64,000 bases of DNA from Bradyrhizobium symbiodeficiens (GTDB lineage: Bacteria > Pseudomonadota > Alphaproteobacteria > Rhizobiales > Xanthobacteraceae). A program made the position numbers and the translations under genes. The stretch is taken from the NCBI RefSeq assembly GCF_002266465.3, contig NZ_CP029427.2:4280501-4344500 (forward strand). The letters are read 5' to 3'. Within the stretch, counting starts at the first letter, position 1. Each line of letters opens with the position of its first letter. The notes under the pieces were generated by a model. That model was given only the letters and a program-made list of their open reading frames with translations, was not told where the DNA came from and did no database searches. This document shows, piece after piece, positions 17,640 to 26,283 of the stretch.

Positions 17640-18623
17640 CTAGATTCGGGCGACGGACGCGATGGAGTTGCGGCGGCCGGCAAGAAGCTGCTCCGCTTCA
17701 ACCGCAATCCGACCGACGATCTCGGCTGCCGGTGGAATATCATGGATCAGTCCGACCGCCTCGCCCGCGATGACGGCCGCGACGTCGAAATTTCCGGCGG
17801 CTTTTGCCGCCGTATATTCCGCCGCGACTGCGGCGACATTCTGCATCAGCTCGACTTCGCGGCCGATCCAGCGCCGGGCGTGATCATTGACCAGGCATCG
17901 GCCGGTAAACGGCGCCGGCCAGACATTGTTGCGGGAGAGATCGAAGATAATGCCGCGCAACGTCGAACCGCTGTTCGCCGCGCAGATGCGCCGCTTGGCC
18001 TCCTCCGCACCGTCAGCCTCCACGCTCGCATAGAAGCGCGTGCCGAGCAGCACGCCGCTCGCGCCCAGCATCATCATGGCGGCGAGCCCGCGCCCGTCGG
18101 CAATGCCGCCGGCAGCGACCACCGGCACGCCCGCGGCAAGATCGACGATCGCAGGCACGAGATCGACCGTGGTGCGGGAGGCGCCGTGACCGCCCGCCTC
18201 CGTTCCCTGCGCGATCAGAATATCGGCGCCGGCATCGAGCGCCTGTCGCGCCATCGCTTCGTCCTGAACCTGGCAGATCAGACGCGCGCCGGCTGACTTG
18301 ATCCTGGCTGCGAACGGCGCGGGATCGCCAAACGACAACATGATCGCCGAAGGCTTTGCCGCCAGCGCGATGTCGAGAAGCTCGGGCCGCTTGGCAAGGC
18401 TCCATGTGATGAAGCCGATCCCGAACGGCGCGGACAGGGAGGCGAGCTTCGCCGTCTCCTGCTCCAGCCAAATCCTCTCGCCATAGCCGCCGCCCAGAAT
18501 GCCAAAGCCGCCGGCACAGCTCACCGCCGCGACCAGACGGCTGCCCGCGATGACATCCATCGGCGCCAGCAGGACGGGATGGCTGATCTCAAGTAGCGTG
18601 GTCAGCGATGTCGCGATCGGCAT
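17640..18623 (-). CDS. Nitronate monooxygenase-like protein, copy 2
   Basis: A 327-residue member of the same FMN TIM-barrel family, with HPVLLAPMDVIAG at the start, GTEAGGHGASRTT in the middle and VVAAGGIADGRGLAAMMMLGASGVLLGTRFY. It differs enough from the next gene to be an old paralogue rather than a recent duplicate. It is first in the apparent two-gene operon. It is read away from a LysR regulator that begins 97 bases upstream, which suggests LysR control. An aggaaagag ribosome-binding sequence precedes the ATG. Confidence 0.85.
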   Translation of the reverse strand: MPIATSLTTLLEISHPVLLAPMDVIAGSRLVAAVSCAGGFGILGGGYGERIWLEQETAKLASLSAPFGIGFITWSLAKRPELLDIALAAKPSAIMLSFGDPAPFAARIKSAGARLICQVQDEAMARQALDAGADILIAQGTEAGGHGASRTTVDLVPAIVDLAAGVPVVAAGGIADGRGLAAMMMLGASGVLLGTRFYASVEADGAEEAKRRICAANSGSTLRGIIFDLSRNNVWPAPFTGRCLVNDHARRWIGREVELMQNVAAVAAEYTAAKAAGNFDVAAVIAGEAVGLIHDIPPAAEIVGRIAVEAEQLLAGRRNSIASVARI

Positions 18624-18720
18624 GGCTCTTTCCTGATCTGGACAGCGAGACTAGGTCCGACTAGCATTCTCGGAAAATGAATTGTAGCGAACGCTGCCAT
18701 CTGAAAAGCGAAACGACATC

Positions 18721-19611
18721 ATGGAACTCGGCGACCTCAAGACCTTTGCCGCAGTTGCCCGCAGCGGTGGCATCACCCGCGCTGCGGAAGAGCTGAACAC
18801 CGTGCAATCCAACGTCACCCAGCGCGTCAAGGCGCTGGAGGCGGAGATCGGCACGCCGCTGTTCGAACGCCACAGCCGCGGCATGACACTGACCGGCGCC
18901 GGCAAGCGCCTTTTGCCTTACGCGCAACGGATGGCCGCGCTCTCGCGCGAGGCCGTGCTGGCCGCGCGCGACGACGGCGAGCCGAAGGGACCGCTTGCGA
19001 TCGGCTCGATGGAGACGACCGCGGCGGTGCGGCTGCCGCCGCTGCTCGCCGATTTCCACCGCCGCTGTCCCGCCGTGCGCCTTTCCTTGCGTACCGCACC
19101 GACCGCCGACCTCGTCGCAAGCGTGCTCGAAGGTGCGCTCGATGGTGCCTTCATCGCAGGGCCGATCGCCCACGACGACCTCACTGCGACGAGCGCCTTC
19201 CGCGAGGAGCTGGTGCTGGTCAGCGCGCGGCGCTGGGCTTCGCTTGCCGAGCTGCGCGCCGGCACGCCGGAGTCCGGCCCGACCGCGCTGGTGTTCCGCA
19301 CCGGCTGCACCTACCGCCAGCGCCTCGAGCAGATCTTCGTCGAGTTCGGCTGGCCTTCCGCCGCGCGCTTCGAGCTCGGCACACTCGACGGCATGATCGG
19401 CTGCGTCGCCGCCGACATGGGCGTGACGTTGCTGCCGCGCGCAGTCGTCGAACGCAGCGCGATGAATGGCACCGTCTCGATCCACACCCTCAGCGCTTCG
19501 CATGCCCGGGTCGAGACACTCTTCATCCAGCGTCGCACCGGACATCAATCCAGCGCGCTGGCCGGCTTTGCCGCTTGCCTGAAAACCGACGAGGACGTCA
19601 TCGCAGCCTGA
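18721..19611 (+). CDS. LysR-family transcriptional regulator
   Basis: A 296-residue LysR regulator. The winged helix-turn-helix occupies about residues 1-60 (MELGDLKTFAAVARSGGI, then AAEELNTVQSNVTQRVKALE and PLFERHSRGMTLT). The rest is a two-lobed effector-binding domain with an IGSMETTAAVRLPPLL start. It is transcribed away from the two nitronate monooxygenase-like genes, the usual LysR arrangement, so those genes are its probable targets. Its stop codon lies inside a strong hairpin shared with the convergent gene. Confidence 0.9.
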   Translation: MELGDLKTFAAVARSGGITRAAEELNTVQSNVTQRVKALEAEIGTPLFERHSRGMTLTGAGKRLLPYAQRMAALSREAVLAARDDGEPKGPLAIGSMETTAAVRLPPLLADFHRRCPAVRLSLRTAPTADLVASVLEGALDGAFIAGPIAHDDLTATSAFREELVLVSARRWASLAELRAGTPESGPTALVFRTGCTYRQRLEQIFVEFGWPSAARFELGTLDGMIGCVAADMGVTLLPRAVVERSAMNGTVSIHTLSASHARVETLFIQRRTGHQSSALAGFAACLKTDEDVIAA

Positions 19612-19635
19612 CGCGGTGACGCCGCGTCAGGCTGC
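19603..19635. terminator. Bidirectional hairpin between LysR and protease-nuclease genes
   Basis: A perfect 14-bp stem (gcagcctgacgcgg, loop tgacg, ccgcgtcaggctgc) overlaps the LysR stop codon and ends 7 bases before the end of the convergent gene. It lacks a long T-run on either side. Its position between two convergent genes suggests a shared terminator. Confidence 0.6.
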
Positions 19636-19641
19636 GCCGTT

Positions 19642-21861
19642 CTAGAGTCGAATGTCCTCATAGGACTCGATCCGCCGCGGACCGACCGAGGTTGCCTCGT
19701 GCGAATCCGCATCAGCGAGATTGCCGAAGTCGAGCCTGGTCAATTTCGCGAGGTCCGCGATCGAGACCTGGAAGACGCTGACATCCTCCTCCGACATCTT
19801 CTCGCGCAGATCCACCTCCTGGATGCGATCGATGTCCATGATCAGCTTTCGCTGGCTCATCAGGAATGCCGCCGCCTTGAGCGCGTCGTCATCCTCGTTG
19901 CGCCGGATCAGGATCTTCCAGAAATATTTCGGAATTTGAACGCCGCCGAAGCTCGGATCCTTGTGCGGCCGCCCGGCCGGATTGGGCAGATCGGAGCCAT
20001 CGGCATCCGGCCCGTCGAACACAGGACCATTCATGACGATGCCCTTCTCCTGGCCTTCGAGCAGGACATCGCGGGTGTAATCCTCCAGTCCCGCCCAGAC
20101 CTGCTTGCCCTGGTTGAACGAGAAGAACTGGGGTGAGCAATTGGTGAAGTGGAAGGAATCGTCACCATGCTGCTTGGCCGCGGCGACGGTGTCGCCCCAG
20201 GTCGCGTCCAGACGGCGCACGAGGTGGCCGCGGTCGAACGGGTTCTTGCTGCGGTCCGCCTCGAGGGTCGCCTGCTTGCGGTAGAACTCGTTGCCGATCT
20301 GGGCATCGTCATCGATGCGCGGATCGCGCAGCCAGGAATCGCCCTCGCGCTTGCCGACGTCCTGCTGCTGCCCGCCGTCGATATTGACACAGCTGAAGAA
20401 GGCGAGCCGGCGCTGCTTGTTCATGACCACGCTGTAGTTGAAATATTTCAGCTCGGACTGCTTTGAATTCCCCTTGAGCGTCGCGATCTCGGATTTGAGA
20501 GCGGTTGGAATCTTCGGCAAGGGCACCGAAAATTTCCCGGTGCCGAGAAAATTCGCCTTGTATCCGGGGCGCGATTTCAGCGTGCTCTGATTGATATGCA
20601 CGGCCTCCATCGGCAGGCCGTTCGCACTGAGGTTTGACGGGAGGCGGGACGGCGGAACGAGCAACGGCTTGCCGCCGTTCTGCATGCCGCCGTTCGGGCC
20701 TCCGCCGTTGCTCCCCGCGGGAACCGGCAGGGGCGCCGGCGGCGCGAACGGAATGTCCTTCCTGAATGTCGGCAACGGCACGCGGATCGGGACCACCAGC
20801 GAGGTCCCGTCCAGGGACTGCTCGACCCAGAAATTGGCGCCGAAAGCGGGCGCGGCGACCGGCGGCCGAGCGTTCTCGACCTCGAGCCGGACCGGCGGCT
20901 CTTCCTCATCCAGCACCGGCTTGATCAGGGGATGGGAGCCGACGGCAACCTTGAGATCGGCGACGATCGCGCTGATCCGGATGCCTTCATTGGCCACCCA
21001 GTCGATCAGCGACTCGTCCATGGACGCTTTCCACACCTTGCCGTCCTTGGTCAGGGTGCGGCCCTGCCCATCCTTCCGGGGCACGCCGCTGTGATGCAGC
21101 GCGACCACCTGCCAGAAGCGGTTGAATGCCGGCGAGCCCGACGAGCCCGACGTCGTGTCGGTGTTGTACCAGAGGAAGTCGCCGACATATTTGAGCAGCT
21201 TGTTCTCGCGGACGCAGACCTGCTTCATCTGCCCGCTGGGATGCTGGACGATGGTGAGGTACTCGCCGGGATCTGCCTTGCCGGGCGCGCCGCTGAGCGG
21301 CAACCATCCGAAGTCCTCGAGCTTCTCCCCGCCCGACAGTGAGGTCGGCGCCACCGCGACGATCGAGAAATCCAGCCTGTCATTGGTGTAGAAGAATTTG
21401 CCCGGCTCGAAGCCGAACCGCACCGGCACACGCTCCTGCCCCGCGATGTCGAGCTCGTAGTTGAAATCGGCGATCGAATTGGCGGCGTCGGCCGGCTTGC
21501 CGAAGACATGATGGTTCGTCAGCAGCAGGCCCGGCCCGATCAGAAAGCCCGAGCCGTAGCCGAGCAGGTTCGACTTGAGATCCCTGAGCTGAATGCGGCA
21601 GACCGAGCGCGAGGCGCCAGTCCCCTTGGCGAGATAGTTGATGCTGTCGAGATCATTGCCCTGGATGATCCGCTCCAGGCCGATCTCGGCCTTCTCCACG
21701 TCCTGCGTCTCGGCCAGCAGCTGGCGCTGGCGCACGCGCATCTTTTCGACGGTCATCTCGATCGGACCGTCGCCCAGTTTCCGGTTCAAGGCTTCAGGTG
21801 AGAATTCGGCTTGCTTGAATCGCCTTTCTGAGCCCGCGATCAGGCTTGGCTTGATGAGCAT
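19642..21861 (-). CDS. Trypsin-like serine protease fused to DNA/RNA non-specific endonuclease
   Basis: A 739-residue two-enzyme fusion. Residues 1-85 are a polar, helix-like N-terminus with no signal peptide. About 95-300 form a chymotrypsin-fold protease: catalytic His in LLLTNHHVFG (about H118), Asp in DRLDFSIVAV (about D164) and Ser in TSGSSGSPAF (about S241). A Pro/Gly-rich linker spans about 330-415. About 430-690 is a beta-beta-alpha-metal nuclease with DRGH (about 543-546, catalytic His 546) and FTNCSPQ (metal-binding Asn about 574). All catalytic residues are present. No export signal suggests action in the cytoplasm. The ATG at 21861 follows gagaggt. Function is not established; see findings. 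Confidence 0.88.
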   Translation of the reverse strand: MLIKPSLIAGSERRFKQAEFSPEALNRKLGDGPIEMTVEKMRVRQRQLLAETQDVEKAEIGLERIIQGNDLDSINYLAKGTGASRSVCRIQLRDLKSNLLGYGSGFLIGPGLLLTNHHVFGKPADAANSIADFNYELDIAGQERVPVRFGFEPGKFFYTNDRLDFSIVAVAPTSLSGGEKLEDFGWLPLSGAPGKADPGEYLTIVQHPSGQMKQVCVRENKLLKYVGDFLWYNTDTTSGSSGSPAFNRFWQVVALHHSGVPRKDGQGRTLTKDGKVWKASMDESLIDWVANEGIRISAIVADLKVAVGSHPLIKPVLDEEEPPVRLEVENARPPVAAPAFGANFWVEQSLDGTSLVVPIRVPLPTFRKDIPFAPPAPLPVPAGSNGGGPNGGMQNGGKPLLVPPSRLPSNLSANGLPMEAVHINQSTLKSRPGYKANFLGTGKFSVPLPKIPTALKSEIATLKGNSKQSELKYFNYSVVMNKQRRLAFFSCVNIDGGQQQDVGKREGDSWLRDPRIDDDAQIGNEFYRKQATLEADRSKNPFDRGHLVRRLDATWGDTVAAAKQHGDDSFHFTNCSPQFFSFNQGKQVWAGLEDYTRDVLLEGQEKGIVMNGPVFDGPDADGSDLPNPAGRPHKDPSFGGVQIPKYFWKILIRRNEDDDALKAAAFLMSQRKLIMDIDRIQEVDLREKMSEEDVSVFQVSIADLAKLTRLDFGNLADADSHEATSVGPRRIESYEDIRL

Positions 21862-22164
21862 GTGACCTCTCAAATGACTGGGCGAATATGGGACGTGGTC
21901 GGGACGCCTTAAAAATTACGCCAAGGTTGCAGCGCGAGCCTGAATTGCCGTTCGCTGCCGATCGTTCTGAAAATCGGGGTACGCGTCCCCACACTTTAGG
22001 ATTGTTAATCTACTCTCACGCAATCATAGCGTCAATCGATGCGCGCAGCCGGAGCCGCGGCATCATGCCATGGCCTGCGCCTTCACTCGTGTGAGATTTG
22101 CCACAAATCGCCCGATGCAAATGTGCGTCACGATTTCGCGCGCTTGTTGCTGCCGTCGGACGAT
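21862..22164. other. Upstream region of the protease-nuclease gene
   Basis: About 300 bases between the protease-nuclease gene and a small membrane-protein gene on the same strand. It should hold the promoter for the fusion gene. I see no gene and no strong repeat here. Confidence 0.4.
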
Positions 22165-22377
22165 CTACCGCTTCAGCTGCCATCGCCGCAGCGCCACGAC
22201 GGCCCAGATCGCTTCGACCAGACCGAACGGCCAGGCGCCCTGCAGAAAGCCGTAAGCCGAACCGAGCGCGCAGGACGCGGCGAACAGCAGAACGAACCAA
22301 TGGCTGCGATCTTCCAGGGCGTAACTGATCAGCATCGCCGTGACGGCGAACAGGCCGAATAATGTCAGTGCATCCAT
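22165..22377 (-). CDS. Small membrane protein of unknown function
   Basis: A 70-residue protein with hydrophobic segments at about residues 3-20 (LTLFGLFAVTAMLISYAL) and 27-60 (FVLLFAASCALGSAYG, then LVEAIWAVVAL), ending in a basic RRWQLKR tail. The length suggests two or three membrane helices in the inner membrane with the basic end in the cytoplasm. It is divergent from ruvX. I do not recognise a characterised family. Confidence 0.7.
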   Translation of the reverse strand: MDALTLFGLFAVTAMLISYALEDRSHWFVLLFAASCALGSAYGFLQGAWPFGLVEAIWAVVALRRWQLKR

Positions 22378-22422
22378 GTTCCGGGTTCACTCCGCGGCGC
22401 CACGCGTGATATGCGCTACGTC

Positions 22423-22908
22423 ATGCCCGCTCTTATCCTGCCCCTCGTCGATGCTGCAACCCACTGGCCCGCGCGCGGCGCGCTGGTCGGGCTCGACCTC
22501 GGCACCAAGACCATCGGCGTTGCCGTATCCAACGCGGACCGTCGGCTCGCAACCGGAGTCGAGACGATCCAGCGCAAGGCGTTCAAGCACGACGCGGCCC
22601 GGTTGCTGGCGATCGCGGCCGAACGCAAGGTGGTCGGCTTCGTGCTCGGCCTGCCCATCAACATGGACGGCAGCGAGGGTCCGCGCGCGCAATCCACCCG
22701 CGCCTTCGCCCGCAATTTTGCCGGCCTCACACCCCTCCCCATCGGCCTGTGGGACGAGCGCCTCTCGACTGCGGCGGTCGAGCGCGAGCTGATCGGCATG
22801 GATGTCAGCCGCGCCAAGCGCGCCGAGGTGATCGACGAGCACGCCGCGATCTTCATCCTGCAGGGTGCGCTCGACCGCCTCGCCAATCTCCGTCCAGGAG
22901 CTGCCTGA
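22423..22908 (+). CDS. ruvX: Putative pre-16S rRNA nuclease / Holliday junction resolvase-like YqgF
   Basis: A 161-residue RNase H-fold protein of the RuvX/YqgF family. LVGLDLGTKTIGVAVS carries the first catalytic Asp, VVGFVLGLPINMDGSEGPRAQ the second conserved motif, and GLWDERLSTAAVE and VIDEHAAIFILQGALD the others. The E. coli homologue matures the 5' end of 16S rRNA; a Holliday junction role was proposed earlier. Two Met codons (22411 and 22423) are possible; I prefer the second, which gives MPALILPL. It is followed after 3 bases by a transporter gene on the same strand. Confidence 0.92.
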   Translation: MPALILPLVDAATHWPARGALVGLDLGTKTIGVAVSNADRRLATGVETIQRKAFKHDAARLLAIAAERKVVGFVLGLPINMDGSEGPRAQSTRAFARNFAGLTPLPIGLWDERLSTAAVERELIGMDVSRAKRAEVIDEHAAIFILQGALDRLANLRPGAA

Positions 22909-22911
22909 CCG

Positions 22912-23835
22912 ATGGCCGTCGTGATCGCGGCGCTGCTGCCGGTCTTCATCCTCATCGTGCTCGGCGTGGTCTTGAAGCGCAGCCTGATGCGGCTCGACAC
23001 GCAATGGCACGGGCTGGAGCGGCTGACCTATTTCGTGCTGTTTCCAATGCTGCTGATCCAGACGCTGGTGAAGGCCGACCTCTCCAGGGTGCCGGTCGCC
23101 GGTGTCGGCGGCGCGCTGCTGCTGTCGGCGCTGGCGATGTCGCTGCTCTGCCTCGCGCTGCGCCCGGCCCTGGCGCGGCTCGATATCGACGGCCCCGCCT
23201 TCACCTCGATCTTCCAGGGCGCGACGCGGTGGCAGACCTACGTGGCGCTGTCGGTCTCCGCCAACCTGTATGGCGATGTCGGGCTGGCGCTGGCGTCGGT
23301 GGCAATGGTCGCGATCATTCCGCTGGTCAACGTCTTCAGCGTCGCGGTGCTCGCACATTACGCAGCGCCGGAGAAGCAGTCAGCACGGACCATCGCCATG
23401 ACGGTGATCCGCAATCCCCTGATCTGGGCCTGTGTCATCGGCCTTGCCATCAACGTCATGCATCTCCCATTGCCGAAGATCTGGCACGAGGTGGCCGACG
23501 CGCTCGGCCGCTCCTCGCTCGCGATCGGCCTGCTCGTCACCGGCGCGGGCCTGCAGCTCAAGGGACTGCTCCGCCCCAGCCTCGGCGCGACGCTCGGCGT
23601 GGCGTTCAAGCTGGTGCTGATGCCCTTGCTCGCGTTGGCGCTCGCCTTGTGGTTTGGGCTATCGGGCAACAGTCTTGCGATCGTCGCGATCTGCGCGGCG
23701 GTCCCGACCTCTCCCAGCGCCTATGTCCTCGCCCGCCAGATGGGCGGTGACGCACCGCTGCTGGCGCAAATCATCACGCTGCAGACGATCCTGGCGGCGA
23801 TCACCATGCCGATCGCGATCGCGCTGGTGGCCTAG
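22912..23835 (+). CDS. AEC-family transporter (auxin efflux carrier-like)
   Basis: A 307-residue integral membrane protein with about ten hydrophobic segments. The N-terminal VVIAALLPVFILIVLGVVLKR, a central PLIWACVIGLAINV and the C-terminal VAICAAVPTSPSAYVLARQMGGDA are typical of the auxin efflux carrier/malate permease family. These proteins export organic anions; the substrate cannot be read from sequence. It starts 3 bases after ruvX and is likely co-transcribed. Its 3' end overlaps the convergent CPBP protease gene by 4 bases. Confidence 0.88.
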   Translation: MAVVIAALLPVFILIVLGVVLKRSLMRLDTQWHGLERLTYFVLFPMLLIQTLVKADLSRVPVAGVGGALLLSALAMSLLCLALRPALARLDIDGPAFTSIFQGATRWQTYVALSVSANLYGDVGLALASVAMVAIIPLVNVFSVAVLAHYAAPEKQSARTIAMTVIRNPLIWACVIGLAINVMHLPLPKIWHEVADALGRSSLAIGLLVTGAGLQLKGLLRPSLGATLGVAFKLVLMPLLALALALWFGLSGNSLAIVAICAAVPTSPSAYVLARQMGGDAPLLAQIITLQTILAAITMPIAIALVA

Positions 23836-24623
23836 CTCCCCAGCCACATCGTCAGCACCACAGCGGTCAGATTGTTCATCGCGTGCAGCGCGATGGTGAG
23901 CCAGAGTGAATTCGCGCGATAGCGCATGTAGCCGAACCACAGTCCGATGGTGAAGACCTCGGCGAGGAAGTAGATGTCGTATTGCAGGTGCACGACCGTC
24001 CAGACCAGCGACGACAGCAGGATCGCGCCCGGCACGCGCAAAAAGCTCGCCGACCAGCCGCGATAGAGGAAGCCGCGCGCCAGGATCTCCTCCGACATCG
24101 GCGCGGCCACGCTGAAGGCGAACAGCAGCAACAGCGCCGCGCCCTTGTCGCGGCCCGATTTCAACAGATCGGTCATGAAGCCCGGCGTCGCCTCGCGGCC
24201 GAGCGCGCGCGACATCGTCTCCCAGACCACCACGATCAGGATGAGGCCGACGGCACCGAACAGCAGTTGCTTCCAGGACGGCCAGTGCAGCGCGAGATAA
24301 TCGACGAAGGAGGCCTTCTTGATGGCAATGGCCAGCCACACCGCCAGAAGCGTTGCCGGCAGTCCCATGATGACCGAGAGCGCGAGCGCCTGCGGCTCGT
24401 GGCCGATCGCCTGGACCGAGGCGAGGTCCATGGGAAGACCACGCAGCGCCGCCAGCAGGACGACGGCGCCGATCTGCCCGACGAACATTGCGGCGAAGAT
24501 GACGAGGCCCCACAACGCCGTGCCCCAGAACAGCCAGACGCGCGGCGGCGCAGGCGTCACGGTCAGCGGCGGATGGTCGGGATTGAGGGAGTCCATCAAT
24601 GGGCTTTCGTTCGGAACACTCAC
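23832..24623 (-). CDS. CPBP-family intramembrane glutamic/metalloprotease
   Basis: A membrane protein of about 263 residues with several hydrophobic segments and the CPBP (Abi/Rce1-like) signature: SEEILARGFLYRG near residues 177-189 (the EExxxR motif), WTVVHLQYD (His about 212) and ALHAMNN (His about 247). Relatives cleave prenylated proteins or process peptides such as bacteriocins; the target here is unknown. The GTG at 24623 overlaps the stop codon of the upstream acyl-CoA dehydrogenase as GTGA; an ATG at 24596 is an alternative start. Confidence 0.85.
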   Translation of the reverse strand: MSVPNESPLMDSLNPDHPPLTVTPAPPRVWLFWGTALWGLVIFAAMFVGQIGAVVLLAALRGLPMDLASVQAIGHEPQALALSVIMGLPATLLAVWLAIAIKKASFVDYLALHWPSWKQLLFGAVGLILIVVVWETMSRALGREATPGFMTDLLKSGRDKGAALLLLFAFSVAAPMSEEILARGFLYRGWSASFLRVPGAILLSSLVWTVVHLQYDIYFLAEVFTIGLWFGYMRYRANSLWLTIALHAMNNLTAVVLTMWLGS

Positions 24624-26263
24624 GGCAGCGCCCGCTCCAGCAGCCCGCGAGCCCCGCCGCTGTCGAGCTCGACCGCGCCGTACATGCTGGCGTGATTGGC
24701 CGCAAGGCGCGTGCTCGCGAACAGTTCGGCATTGCGCGGCGACACGCTGTTCAGCGCCGCCGCAGCGGCCAGCAGCGCCAGCTTCTCGACGGCGAGGCGC
24801 GCGACGCGCTCGCCATCGGCGCGCCGAAAAGTCTTGCCGATGAAGCTGGCCGCCTCGCCTGCCCCAGGCAAACCCTTCGTCTCGGCCGCTAACGCCTGCA
24901 ACACGGCCGTCGCCGCCTCCGGCTCGCGCGAGAGCGCCCGGAGCACGTCGAGGCACATCACGTTGCCCGAGCCTTCCCAGATCGCGTTGACCGGCGCCTC
25001 CCGGTAATGTCGCGCCAGGATGCCGTCCTCGACATAGCCATTGCCGCCGAGGCACTCCATGGCTTCATAGAGGAACGGCGGCGCACTCTTGCAGGTCCAG
25101 TATTTGATCGCGGGCGTCAGCAGCCGCATATAGGCGGCCTCCGCCGCATCGTGCGGCGTGCGGTCGAAGGCGCGGCAGAGCCGCATCACCAGGGCCGTGC
25201 TCGCCTCGACATGCAGCGCCATGTCCGACAGCACCGCCTGCATCAGGGGCTGGTCGGCCAGATGCTTCTGGAACACGCTGCGGTGACGGGCGTGATGCAG
25301 TGCATGCGCGAGCCCCGAGCGCATCAGACCGACCGAGGCGATCGCGCAATCCTGCCGCGTCAGCTGCACCATCTGGATAATGGTGCGGATGCCCTTGCCC
25401 TCCTCGCCGACCCGTTCGGCGTAGGCACCCGTGAATTCGACCTCGGACGAGGCATTGGAGCGGTTGCCGAGCTTGTCCTTCAATCGCTGGAACTGGATCG
25501 CATTCACGGAACCGTCCGGCGCGAAGCGCGGCATGAAGAAACACGTCAGGCCCTGCTCGGCCTGCGCCAGCACCAGGAACGCATCGCACATCGGCGCCGA
25601 CATGAACCATTTGTGGCCGGTGATGCGATAGGCTTCGCCGTCACGGACGGCGCGCGTCATGTTGGCGCGCACGTCGGTGCCGCCCTGCTTCTCGGTCATG
25701 CCCATGCCGAGCGTCATGCCGCGCTTGTCCCACCACGGCGCGAACGTGGAATCGTAGCTCTTGGTCGACAGCACCGGCATCACGCGGCCGAGCAGATCCG
25801 GCTGCATCGCCAACGCACCGACCGAGGCGCGCGTCATCGTGATCGGACAGAGATGGCCGGTCTCGACTTGGGCCGCCATGTAGAATTTTGCCGCGCGGAT
25901 CACTTCGGCGGCATCGCCCGCCGGTTTGCCGTTCGCAGTCCACGTCGAATTGTGCACACCGGCATGGGCGCTGTACGCCATCAGCTCGTGATAGGCCGGG
26001 TGAAACTCGACCTGGTCGCGGCGATTGCCTTTTGCGTCGAAGCTGCGCAGCTTCGGCGTATTCTCGTTCGCGACGCGCCCGAGATCTACCATCGCGGCCG
26101 AGCCCCATTGCTTGCCGAACTCGGACAACTCGCGTTCCGCCGCCGCACCACCGTTGGCCTTCACCGCATCGACCAGCGGCCGATCGACAGTGAACAGATC
26201 GACATCCTCGAACGGCGGCGATTGGTTGAAGACCTCGTGGGTCGCAAAGCTCGGCTGGTTCAT
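24620..26263 (-). CDS. AidB-like acyl-CoA dehydrogenase family protein
   Basis: A 547-residue flavoprotein of the acyl-CoA dehydrogenase superfamily, with the longer architecture of AidB. The N-terminus (VFNQSPPFEDVDLFTVDRPL) matches AidB-type openings. GMTEKQGGTDVRANMT and GHKWFMSAPMCDAFLV form the flavin-binding middle domain, and ECLGGNGYVEDGILARHYRE with NAIWEGSGNVMCLDVLRAL the C-terminal domain. AidB is induced by alkylating agents in E. coli, binds DNA and may protect it; it can carry weak dehydrogenase activity. It heads an apparent two-gene unit with the CPBP protease. Confidence 0.88.
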   Translation of the reverse strand: MNQPSFATHEVFNQSPPFEDVDLFTVDRPLVDAVKANGGAAAERELSEFGKQWGSAAMVDLGRVANENTPKLRSFDAKGNRRDQVEFHPAYHELMAYSAHAGVHNSTWTANGKPAGDAAEVIRAAKFYMAAQVETGHLCPITMTRASVGALAMQPDLLGRVMPVLSTKSYDSTFAPWWDKRGMTLGMGMTEKQGGTDVRANMTRAVRDGEAYRITGHKWFMSAPMCDAFLVLAQAEQGLTCFFMPRFAPDGSVNAIQFQRLKDKLGNRSNASSEVEFTGAYAERVGEEGKGIRTIIQMVQLTRQDCAIASVGLMRSGLAHALHHARHRSVFQKHLADQPLMQAVLSDMALHVEASTALVMRLCRAFDRTPHDAAEAAYMRLLTPAIKYWTCKSAPPFLYEAMECLGGNGYVEDGILARHYREAPVNAIWEGSGNVMCLDVLRALSREPEAATAVLQALAAETKGLPGAGEAASFIGKTFRRADGERVARLAVEKLALLAAAAALNSVSPRNAELFASTRLAANHASMYGAVELDSGGARGLLERALP

Positions 26264-26283
26264 CAGGTTTCCTCGGGGCGGAA

